A stretch of 26,396 nt of DNA. It comes from Actinomycetes bacterium (GTDB lineage Bacteria; Actinomycetota; Actinomycetes; Mycobacteriales; Micromonosporaceae). The DNA lies in contig JAJYSW010000015.1 in assembly GCA_021793335.1 (NCBI GenBank), positions 1 to 26,396 on the forward strand, given 5' to 3'. Position numbers and translations under genes: made by a program. Below, in pieces: positions 8,337 to 14,676 of this stretch. Every line of letters starts with the position of its first letter. The first letter of the stretch is position 1. Under the pieces are notes generated by a model. That model saw nothing but the letters and a program-made list of their open reading frames with translations. It made no database searches and was not told the origin of the DNA.

Positions 8337-8385
8337 AGAGCAGACCGGGACCCGGAGGCTGCCCGCCGACCGGGCCTCGCGCTCT
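8337..8385 (+). terminator. Hairpin after the ATPase gene, rearranged relative of the malG terminator
   Basis: AGAGC (8337-8341) can pair with GCTCT (8381-8385), and CCCGG (8351-8355) with CCGGG (8370-8374), giving an imperfect stem 115 bp after the ATPase stop. The element shares GAGAGCAG-CCGGG-CCCGG (two mismatches in 20) and an 18-nt exact block ending CCGGGCCTCG with the malG terminator. It has no T-run, so termination is only probable. Confidence 0.45.
8354..8376 (-). repeat. Right copy of 23-nt inverted repeat flanking the ATPase gene
   Basis: The reverse complement matches 6553-6575 over all 23 nt and then diverges at both ends. The two copies enclose 1.8 kb containing only the ATPase gene and its palindromic promoter. 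Confidence 0.75.
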
Positions 8386-8804
8386 AGTGCACCGCGTCAT
8401 CAGGGGTGGGCGGTCGTCGATTTGCCGGTGGCGATGTTCCCGAGGTCGTCCCGACTCTGGCCATCGTGTTCGCTGTTGAAGCAGCTCACGTGCTTTCAAG
8501 AGGGTTCAGGTTCTCGAGATCGGCGGATGCGGCGCGATCGCCGCCGAGCGTTTCAGCAACCGGTACGGCACTGTTCCGCTCGCGCGGCGAGGTTCGGCCG
8601 GTGAGCGACTTCCGCTCTGCCGAGGCCGCGGGTCTCACGCTGCCGGATCGGGCCGATTCCGGTGTTCACCGGGATGGACGCTGCGGAGCGTTCGAGCGAG
8701 GCCGGTCGAGGAACCGATCGAGCGTCCGATCACGGCCGTGGCCGTGCGGCACCGGGCGGACCGGCGGTGCCGATCCGTTCGTTCGATGCGGAGCGCGTCC
8801 CGCT

Positions 8805-9002
8805 CTACCAGTGCGGCGGGCGTTCGTCGAGCAGTTCGAGGTCACGGGCCGAGAGGACGCGCCCGGTCCGCGAGGTGCGCGGACGCCTCAGTCCAGGCGC
8901 TTCGCCCCAGCCCAGCTCGGATTCATCGGTGGTCTGATCGGGGAGCACCGCGTAGTCGTCGTCGCCAAGCTCGACGGGACGGTCATCGTCGGAGACAGCC
9001 AT
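8805..9002 (-). CDS. Small acidic actinobacterial hypothetical protein
   Basis: 65 aa, starting MAVSDDDRPVELGDDDYAVL and ending LLDERPPHW. The ending and the short QTTDESELGWGE segment resemble small conserved proteins I recall from Streptomyces and Micromonospora; no function is known to me. There are no membrane segments, signal peptide or Cys residues. AAGGG stands just before the ATG at 9002. It is followed by a gene-poor stretch and preceded by the csoR-copZ operon on the same strand, with 122 bp between. The annotation rests on the coherent composition and the remembered C-terminal motif. Confidence 0.65.
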   Translation of the reverse strand: MAVSDDDRPVELGDDDYAVLPDQTTDESELGWGEAPGLRRPRTSRTGRVLSARDLELLDERPPHW

Positions 9003-9091
9003 GCCCTTGACTGTACGTCACAGTGGTGAGCTGTCCGCAACTTGAAAACGCCTGCGGGGCGCAGTCGAGGCCCCGAGCGCTCGGCGAGCGT

Positions 9092-9109
9092 CGCCGCGCT
9101 TCGGCGGCG
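9092..9109 (-). terminator. Candidate terminator of csoR-copZ
   Basis: CGCCGC (9092-9097) and GCGGCG (9104-9109) form a 6-bp stem with a 6-nt loop 15 bp after the copZ stop. The 12-bp self-complementary CCGAGCGCTCGG follows at 9073-9084. There is no T-run. Confidence 0.4.
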
Positions 9110-9124
9110 GCGCCTCCACGAGGG

Positions 9125-9337
9125 TCAGTCGGCGACGCCCACGAGCTCGTAGCCGGCCTCGTCGACCGCATTGCGGACGGCGTCGGTCGCGAGCCCCTTC
9201 GCGCTGACGACGGTGACGCGGCCGGTGTCGACGGACACGTCGACGTTCTCGACGCCGGGAAGGGCCGAGACCTCCTGGGTGACGGCACCGGCGCAGTGGC
9301 CGCAGGTCATGCCTTTGACGAGGTATGTGGTCTCCAT
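9125..9337 (-). CDS. copZ: Copper chaperone (heavy-metal-associated domain protein)
   Basis: 70 aa, a single ferredoxin-like HMA domain. The metal site is MTCGHC (Cys12 and Cys15), and the rest keeps the family pattern (GVENVDVSVDTGRVTV, AVDEAGYEL). It should bind Cu(I) in the cytoplasm and pass it to a copper-exporting P-type ATPase. No such ATPase is in this window. Start is ATG 9337 with AGGGAG upstream. It lies 18 bp after csoR and is presumably induced with it by copper. Confidence 0.93.
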   Translation of the reverse strand: METTYLVKGMTCGHCAGAVTQEVSALPGVENVDVSVDTGRVTVVSAKGLATDAVRNAVDEAGYELVGVAD

Positions 9338-9355
9338 GTTCGCTCCCTACTGGTA

Positions 9356-9703
9356 TCAGGTTCTGAGCAGCCTGGCGACGGCGTCGACGGCCTCCTTGAC
9401 CTTCGCGTCGGCCTCGGCCGGGTCGTCCTTGGTCTGCGCCTCGGCGACGCAGTGCGAGATGTGGCCTTCCAGGAGATTGAGTGCCACGGCCTGGAGGCCC
9501 TTGGTCGAGGCCGAGACCTGGGTCAGGATGTCGATGCAGTACTCGTCCTCGTCGATCATGCGCTGGAGGCCCCTGATCTGGCCCTCGATGCGCTTGAGGC
9601 GTCGCTGGAGCGCCGCCTTGTCGCCGTGGTACCAGTACGTGCCCCGGTCCGGCTCGCCGTTCGCTTCGCGGCTCACCGCGCCGTTCGTCTCCTCACCGGC
9701 CAT
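9356..9703 (-). CDS. csoR: Copper-sensing repressor CsoR
   Basis: 115 aa. All-helical DUF156/CsoR-family repressor that leaves DNA on binding Cu(I). The ligand set is Cys56, His81 and Cys85 (YCIDIL and EGHISHC), with spacings of 25 and 4 that match Cys36/His61/Cys65 of Mycobacterium tuberculosis CsoR; Tyr55 precedes the first Cys. DNA-contact Arg/Lys residues sit in LQRRLKRIEGQIRGLQRM (32-49). I set the start at ATG 9703 because a perfect AAGGAGG stands 4-11 bp upstream. A longer frame to 9754 would read through the operator and promoter. The operator in its own promoter indicates autoregulation. Confidence 0.93.
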   Translation of the reverse strand: MAGEETNGAVSREANGEPDRGTYWYHGDKAALQRRLKRIEGQIRGLQRMIDEDEYCIDILTQVSASTKGLQAVALNLLEGHISHCVAEAQTKDDPAEADAKVKEAVDAVARLLRT

Positions 9704-9725
9704 GACGCCTCCTTCCGAACTCGAA

Positions 9726-9754
9726 TCATATACCCCTTGGGGGTATAATGGCAA
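9726..9754 (-). promoter_or_regulatory. csoR-copZ promoter with CsoR operator inside the spacer
   Basis: On the minus strand -35 TTGCCA (9749-9754) and -10 TATGAT (9726-9731) are 17 bp apart. The dyad TATACCCC-TTG-GGGGTATA (9729-9747) fills the spacer. It has the G/C-tract dyad form of known CsoR sites. Bound CsoR would cover both promoter elements. Confidence 0.85.
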
Positions 9755-9823
9755 CTGCTCGTCATTCTTGCGAAGCCGCCCGTAGTATTCCGTGCCATTC
9801 CGAGAGAAAATCGCCGCCTCCCC

Positions 9824-9852
9824 TTGTCATCCCAGGATTGGGGTTCTAACGT
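9824..9852 (+). promoter_or_regulatory. Promoter of the riboswitch-NlpC/P60 transcript
   Basis: TTGTCA (9824-9829) and TAACGT (9847-9852) are separated by 17 bp. The expected transcript start near 9859 leaves about 60 nt before the conserved riboswitch core and 220 nt before the start codon. Confidence 0.5.
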
Positions 9853-9916
9853 GAAGCCGTCGTGTCGGAATCTCGACTGCACCCCGCAGCCACCGCACGA
9901 CACCGCCGAATCGGGT

Positions 9917-10068
9917 GCGTCCCAACGTGACCGAACCGGGGAACCAGGTCGATCGACACCGCGTCACGCGCGGAGCCGATCGGGGTGAATCCCGCCTCCG
10001 CGCGGGTAGGGCGAACCTTCTTCCCGCCCGAATCCGACAGCTAACCCGGTAGGCGGCAGAAGGAAGGA
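9917..10068 (+). promoter_or_regulatory. c-di-AMP (ydaO/yuaA-type) riboswitch
   Basis: The leader keeps the conserved blocks of the actinobacterial ydaO motif in order: GACCGAACCGGGGAACCA, ATCGGGGTGAATC, a variable stem, AGGGCGAACC, then CCCGCCCGAATCCGACAGCT, AACCCGGTAGGCGG and AGAAGG at the 3' end. In actinobacteria this class commonly precedes genes for cell-wall hydrolases, as here, and ligand binding usually lowers expression. The 3' boundary reaches the AAGGAG ribosome binding site (10064-10069), so translational or antitermination control is possible. The outer limits are approximate. Confidence 0.9.
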
Positions 10069-10079
10069 GCGCATCACCG

Positions 10080-11027
10080 ATGCGTCGTATCCGGCAACTG
10101 ACCGCCGCTTTCGCGGCCGTCGTGCTGCTGCCCGCCTCCGCGGCCGTCCTGACCGCGAGCCAGGCGACGGCCGAGCCCTCGCCAGAAGAGGTCGAGGCCG
10201 ACATCGCCGAGCGCCATTCCGAGCTCGAACTCGTCATCGAGGACTACAACGCCAAGAACGAGGAGCTCGAAGACGCCAATGAGCTCATCGCCGAGATCGA
10301 GGAACAGCTCCCCGAGCTCGAAGCGGCCATGGCCGAGAGCGCCGAAGCCGTGGCCGAGATCGCCGCGCTCGCGCACACCGGCGGGGAATTCGCGATGGTG
10401 AACTCGATCCTCTCGGGCGACCCCGACGACTTCACCGACCGCCTGATGATCCTCCAGACCCTCAGCGACGCCGAGAACGCCGAACTCCAGGGCCACCTCA
10501 CGCAGGTGCAAGAGCTGGAGACCCGCAAGACCGAGCTGGAGACGCTCCGGGAGGACGCCGACGAGATCCTCGCCGAGCTCGACGAGCAGCGCGACGAGAT
10601 CGAGGCCGAGATCGCCGATCTGGAGGTGCTCCTCGAACAGGTCACCCCCGCCCCCGAGCCGCCGCCGGTCAACAATCCCGGCTACAGCGGCGACTCGGCC
10701 GTGGTCGACTTCGCGTACGCGCAGCTCGGGAAGCCCTACCAGTACGGCTCAGGAGGGCCGAACAGCTGGGACTGCTCGGGGCTCACGAAGGGCGCGTGGG
10801 CCAACGCCGGGGTCTCCCTGTCGCACAACGTCCAGATGCAGTGGAACGAGACCACCCGGGTCTCACGTGACGAGCTGCGTCCCGGCGACATCGTCTTCTA
10901 CTCGGGACTGGGCCACGCCGGCATCTACATCGGCGACGGCCAGATCATCCACGCCCCGCACACCGGGGCCGTCGTGCGGATCGCCGACATGGGCATCATG
11001 AGCATCCAAGGCTACGGCCGCCCGTGA
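10080..11027 (+). CDS. Secreted NlpC/P60 peptidoglycan endopeptidase with coiled-coil N-terminus
   Basis: 315 aa, RipA/RipB-like. A Sec signal peptide covers about residues 1-36 (hydrophobic core AAFAAVVLLPASAAVLTA, probable cleavage after ATA). A long Glu-rich helical region (about 38-190) predicts a coiled coil that would autoinhibit or anchor the enzyme. A Pro-rich linker (PAPEPPPVNNP) leads to the NlpC/P60 domain (about 207-315) with Cys232 in WDCSG, His279 in GHAGIYIG and His291 in IHAPHTG. It should cut stem-peptide bonds in peptidoglycan during growth or division. AAGGAG is 10 nt before ATG 10080. The c-di-AMP riboswitch directly upstream points to osmotic or wall-stress control. Confidence 0.93.
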   Translation: MRRIRQLTAAFAAVVLLPASAAVLTASQATAEPSPEEVEADIAERHSELELVIEDYNAKNEELEDANELIAEIEEQLPELEAAMAESAEAVAEIAALAHTGGEFAMVNSILSGDPDDFTDRLMILQTLSDAENAELQGHLTQVQELETRKTELETLREDADEILAELDEQRDEIEAEIADLEVLLEQVTPAPEPPPVNNPGYSGDSAVVDFAYAQLGKPYQYGSGGPNSWDCSGLTKGAWANAGVSLSHNVQMQWNETTRVSRDELRPGDIVFYSGLGHAGIYIGDGQIIHAPHTGAVVRIADMGIMSIQGYGRP

Positions 11028-11190
11028 GGCGGCCCGCCGTATAGAACTCCCCCGGCGTCGGCGTTGGCGATCCCGCTGCTGACCCGCTGCTGACCCACAT
11101 GACGCAGGCGCCGCCGCCGGGGGCCGCCCCCCGTCGCGGCGACCGCCACGGACCGCCCACGGATCGCGCTCTGATGAACGGTGGATGACA

Positions 11191-11227
11191 GCGGATGCGG
11201 AGTCGACCTGCCCGACTCCGCATCCGC
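11191..11227. terminator. Bidirectional terminator between convergent genes
   Basis: Perfect 15-bp arms (11191-11205 and 11213-11227; core GCGGATGCGGAGTCG) with a 7-nt loop. It lies between the convergent NlpC/P60 and GH20 genes, followed on the + side by CCTTCGTCGCTGCTCGC. Confidence 0.75.
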
Positions 11228-11304
11228 GCCTTCGTCGCTGCTCGCTCGGCCGCCGAAGTCCTCGACCGAGCCGTCCGCAATCGCCGGACGCTTGCGGTCG
11301 GCCG

Positions 11305-12921
11305 CTACTCGGCCTGGTGCTCCTGGAACGGCCGGTCAAAGCGCTTGCGGGCGCCGGTGCCGCCGGTCTGCCACGGCTCGGGCCCCTCCAGCGGCCGGTA
11401 CTCGATGCCGAGCGCCTCCAGTCGGGGCAAGTGGCCCTCCAGGCGTTCGAGCACCGGAGCGGCCTCCCGGGTCTCGGGTGCGGCCCAGAGCACGTCGGCG
11501 AACACCGCCAGGCGCGGGAACGCCCGGTACTCGACATCGCGGGCGTCCGGCATGTACTCCGACCACAGCTGGCACTGCGCGCCCAGCACCGAGTCCGGGT
11601 CGACGCCGGCGGGCACCGGTTCCCAAGCAGCGACCTTCTCGACGGTCGTGAGCCCGTGGATGCACAGCGGCTCGTCCGGGCTCTCGCCCTCATAGTGGTC
11701 GAAGTAGACGTACGGTTCGGGCGCGACGATGACCTCGTGGCCGGCCTCGACGGCCTTCTTGACATAGGCTTCGTTGCGCCACACCGAGACCACCGCCTCG
11801 GTGGGCGCGCCGCCGTCGAGGATCTCGTCCCAGCCGATCACTCGGCGGTCCAGGGAGGTCACGTATTCGGTGAACGCCCGCGTGAACCACGTCTGGACTC
11901 CCCGCACGTCGGCGATGCCCTCGCGTTTCATGAGCTCGGCGGCAACCGGTGAGGACTCCCACTGAACGGTGGGCACCTCGTCGCCGCCGATGTGGACGAA
12001 CGGGGCGTCGAAGACCTGTACGACCACGTCGAACACGTCGCGGGCGAACGCCAGCGACTCCTCGGTGGGTTCCAGGACCTCTTCGAAGACGCCGAAGGTC
12101 GTGGCCACCGGCTTGCCGTGGCCGGTACCGAGCTCGGGGTAGGCGGCCAGGACGGCACGGGTGTGGCCGGGGAGGTTGATCTCGGGGATGACCATGACGT
12201 GCCGCTCGGAGGCGTAGGCGACGATCTCGCGCAGGTCGGCGAGCGTGTAGTGACCGCCGTGCGGCGTGCCATCGAAGGTCTCGGTGTCGAGGGCGTGGCC
12301 GACGACGGTCTCGGAGCGCCAGGAGGCGATCTCGGCGAGCTTCGGCCGGGAGGGGATCTCCATGCGCCAGCCCTGGTCGTCGGTCAGGTGCAGGTGGACG
12401 ACGTTGAGCCGGTGCAGCCAGGCCCGGTCGATCATGGCGAGCACGAATTCCTTGGGCTGGAAGTGCCTGGCGATATCGATGTGGACGCCGCGCCATCGCA
12501 GACGGGGCACGTCGTCGATCGCGACGCACGGGACGATCGCGGGGGCGGCGGGGGCGGCGCGCAGGGCATCGGCGGGCAGCAGCTGCCGGAAGGTCGCGAG
12601 GCCGCGGGCGATGCCGGCGGGGTGGGCGGCGACGAGGTCGACGCCGTCTGCGTCGATGCGGAGCCGGTACGCCTCGGATTCACAGGTCAGATCCTCGGGG
12701 CGGGGGCCTTCGAGGCGGATGCGCACGGCCGGGCCCTCGAAGTCGGACTGGACGGCCAGGCGCAGGCCGGTGCCCCTGGCGAGCAGATCGGACAGGAGCC
12801 AGGCGAGACCGGTGGTCTCGGAATCGACGGCGACGATGGCTCCCAGGGTGGCGAGATCGAGCTCGCCTCCGGCGTCGACGAGGTGCTGTGGTTGGGGGAT
12901 CAGCGAGAGACGGCGCTGCAT
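11305..12921 (-). CDS. GH20 beta-N-acetylhexosaminidase, cytoplasmic
   Basis: 538 aa. It should remove terminal beta-linked GlcNAc/GalNAc from chitobiose or wall-derived saccharides by substrate-assisted catalysis. The N-terminal alpha/beta domain (about 1-135) precedes the GH20 barrel, which starts at LRWRGVHIDIARHF. The catalytic pair is Asp314-Glu315 in HIGGDEVP. Other conserved pieces are HLHLTDDQGWRMEI (176-189) and IPEINLPGHTRA (245-256). No signal peptide is present, so it is intracellular. Start is ATG 12921 with AGGAG upstream. It appears monocistronic, with its own AT-rich promoter and a dyad just after the predicted transcript start. Confidence 0.94.
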   Translation of the reverse strand: MQRRLSLIPQPQHLVDAGGELDLATLGAIVAVDSETTGLAWLLSDLLARGTGLRLAVQSDFEGPAVRIRLEGPRPEDLTCESEAYRLRIDADGVDLVAAHPAGIARGLATFRQLLPADALRAAPAAPAIVPCVAIDDVPRLRWRGVHIDIARHFQPKEFVLAMIDRAWLHRLNVVHLHLTDDQGWRMEIPSRPKLAEIASWRSETVVGHALDTETFDGTPHGGHYTLADLREIVAYASERHVMVIPEINLPGHTRAVLAAYPELGTGHGKPVATTFGVFEEVLEPTEESLAFARDVFDVVVQVFDAPFVHIGGDEVPTVQWESSPVAAELMKREGIADVRGVQTWFTRAFTEYVTSLDRRVIGWDEILDGGAPTEAVVSVWRNEAYVKKAVEAGHEVIVAPEPYVYFDHYEGESPDEPLCIHGLTTVEKVAAWEPVPAGVDPDSVLGAQCQLWSEYMPDARDVEYRAFPRLAVFADVLWAAPETREAAPVLERLEGHLPRLEALGIEYRPLEGPEPWQTGGTGARKRFDRPFQEHQAE

Positions 12922-12949
12922 GCGGGGCTCCTGTGGTTCGCTCGGCGTC

Positions 12950-13004
12950 CTGAATCAATTAGTTCAGTTTATTTATAATATAGGTAGTGGCCCCCGCCGG
13001 CCAA
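12950..13004 (-). promoter_or_regulatory. GH20 promoter with downstream operator-like dyad
   Basis: On the minus strand TTGGCC (12999-13004) and TATATT (12977-12982) are 16 bp apart. The predicted start is near 12970. Just after it lies the 18-bp near-palindrome CTGAATCAATTAGTTCAG (12950-12967; 7 of 9 positions symmetric). The 12951-12982 stretch is strikingly AT-rich. It does not match the DasR box that commonly controls GlcNAc genes in actinomycetes. Confidence 0.55.
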
Positions 13005-13237
13005 CCCCGTCGACACGCTCCCACGGCGATCATCGGACCGATCGGCGACCGAACCCGGCAGTCGGCCCGCCGCTCCAGGGCTCGTTCCAAAGCTCAAGGC
13101 GCGGTGTTCTCCGAGTCCATTTACTCGCGCGCAAGGCGATGGGCTTCCGGATCCAATACCGGGACCGGGAAAGGCCGAGAGCACAACGAGCGGGCGAACG
13201 ACCCGGACGACGCCCCTCCAAGGTCCTTGAACAAGCC

Positions 13238-14527
13238 CTAACCAACGATCGGCAGCTGCTTCGTCGAATCCAAATCCGAGGGCTCCCGCTGCCGACCGAT
13301 CGGCACGCGCGCCGCCGAGGACGGCGCCTCGTCCTCGACCGACTCCTCCACCGCCTCTTCGGCGGCCTCCTCATCGACATCACCGCCGGTGATGAGCCCG
13401 AGCTGCCGATGCAGCTCCTCCAGGTTCGCCCCAGCACTGTCGCGCTGCCGGCACAACGCCGCGACCTCCTCGGCCAAGGGCTGCACCCACTCCTCAGCCT
13501 GCTCGGCGGCCAGGCGACGCACCCGCGCCGCCTCCGCCTCGGCCTCGGCCTTGATCGACCGGACCTGCTCGGCCGCATGCCGCGCCGCCTCCGCGGCCTC
13601 CCGGTCGGCCTCCTCGCGCCGCTCGACCGCCCGGTGCTCGGCCGTGCGAGCCTGCTCTTCGGCGAGCGCGAACCGCTCCTCGGCCTCCGCCACGACCTGC
13701 TGCGCCATGGACACCGCGTGCCGGTGACGGTCGACCTCGCCCCGCTGCGCCCGCTCCCGCCGGTCGACCTCGGCGAGCGTGAGCTCCTGCGTGCGCCGCT
13801 CACGCTCCTCGACGGCCTCGTCCAGCAGCCGCTGCGCGGCGGCCCGCCGCTCGTCGGCCTCTTTGAAGGACAGCGCCCGCAACTCGGTCGCCTCGCGTTC
13901 GGCCGTCGCCCGCGACACGGCGATCTCCCGTTCGGCCCGGCTGCGCGTCTTCTCGACCTCGGAGCGGGCCTGCGCCTGCATCGCCTGGACCTCGCGCTCG
14001 GCATCGGCGCAGGCTCGGTCATGGCTGCGCCGAGCGTTCTCCCGCAGCTCGACGGTCTCGCTCGCCACACGGGAACGGAGCTCGACCGTCTCCCGCTCGG
14101 CGGCGGCGGCGATCTCGACCGCCTCCAGGCGCGCCGCCCCCAGCACCGTCTCGGCCTCGGTTCGGGCCTCGGTGAGCATGGCCGCGGCCTCGCGCCGCAT
14201 CGCCTCGCGTTGCACAGTGGCGTCCTGCTCGGCCAGACGCAGAAGCTTCTCCACGCGGGAACCGAGCCCGGCCAGAGTCGGCTCCTCCTGCTCGGCCAGA
14301 CGCACGGCGCGATCGGCGACGCGGTTCTCCAACGCGACGACGCGCTCCTCGGCGCGGCGCAACCGCCGCTCGGCATCCTCCAGCGTGGCCTGGGCGTCGA
14401 CGCACTGCTGCTCGACGCTCTTGATGTTCCGGTACAACCGGCCGGTGAAATCATCGACCTGATGGCGGTCATAACCGCGCATACTGACGGCGAATTCGGG
14501 CCCGGTCTCCTCGAAGAATTTCGACAT
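13238..14527 (-). CDS. DivIVA-domain coiled-coil protein
   Basis: 429 aa. The N-terminus has a DivIVA-type motif (SMRGYDRHQVDDF, residues 15-27), followed by about 330 residues of almost uninterrupted Ala/Glu/Arg-rich heptad sequence (about 35-370), and an acidic tail (about 375-400, VDEEAAEEAVEESVEDE). Such proteins scaffold polar growth or division in actinomycetes, as DivIVA, Scy and FilP do in Streptomyces. It is longer than a canonical DivIVA and lacks further recognisable domains, so it is more likely a Scy/DivIVA-like cytoskeletal paralogue. Start is ATG 14527 with a weak GGAAG upstream. It stands alone, with 316 bp to GH20 and 149 bp to the CNNM pair on the same strand. Confidence 0.8.
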   Translation of the reverse strand: MSKFFEETGPEFAVSMRGYDRHQVDDFTGRLYRNIKSVEQQCVDAQATLEDAERRLRRAEERVVALENRVADRAVRLAEQEEPTLAGLGSRVEKLLRLAEQDATVQREAMRREAAAMLTEARTEAETVLGAARLEAVEIAAAAERETVELRSRVASETVELRENARRSHDRACADAEREVQAMQAQARSEVEKTRSRAEREIAVSRATAEREATELRALSFKEADERRAAAQRLLDEAVEERERRTQELTLAEVDRRERAQRGEVDRHRHAVSMAQQVVAEAEERFALAEEQARTAEHRAVERREEADREAAEAARHAAEQVRSIKAEAEAEAARVRRLAAEQAEEWVQPLAEEVAALCRQRDSAGANLEELHRQLGLITGGDVDEEAAEEAVEESVEDEAPSSAARVPIGRQREPSDLDSTKQLPIVG

Positions 14528-14543
14528 GGTCTTCCAGAGTTGA

Positions 14544-14580
14544 CGTGATCGCGGGAAACAGCTGACGAATCATGATCACG
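14544..14580. repeat. Dyad upstream of the DivIVA-like gene
   Basis: CGTGATC (14544-14550) and GATCACG (14574-14580) are perfect 7-bp arms 23 nt apart, in the leader or promoter of the coiled-coil gene. It may be an operator or a loose stem-loop. Confidence 0.3.
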
Positions 14581-14676
14581 CCCCCCGAGGCGAAACCGGT
14601 GACGACACGCTCAGGACGCATGCAGGACAGCGGTTTCGTCCACCCCGAACGACCCCGTCCGGGCCACAGGAGCAAC

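Larger units (their letters stand above)
8222..8804. other. 583-bp stretch without a supportable gene
   Basis: Open frames here lack ribosome binding sites and protein-like composition; the longest rightward one (8406-9029) runs antisense over the small gene at 8805. What can be seen is the repeat/hairpin at 8336-8385 and an imperfect dyad at 8476-8499 (TTGAAGCA / TGCTTTCAA). It may be eroded sequence left by insertion or deletion beside the ATPase unit. Confidence 0.5.

Noticed and set aside
8406..9029. 207-codon rightward frame
   Set aside because: No ribosome binding site, Arg/Ser/Gly-rich composition and antisense overlap with the better-supported 65-aa gene.
9744..9749. TATAAT on the + strand as a rightward promoter
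   Set aside because: No -35 at a suitable distance; it is a by-product of the CsoR palindrome, and the next rightward promoter is near 9824-9852.
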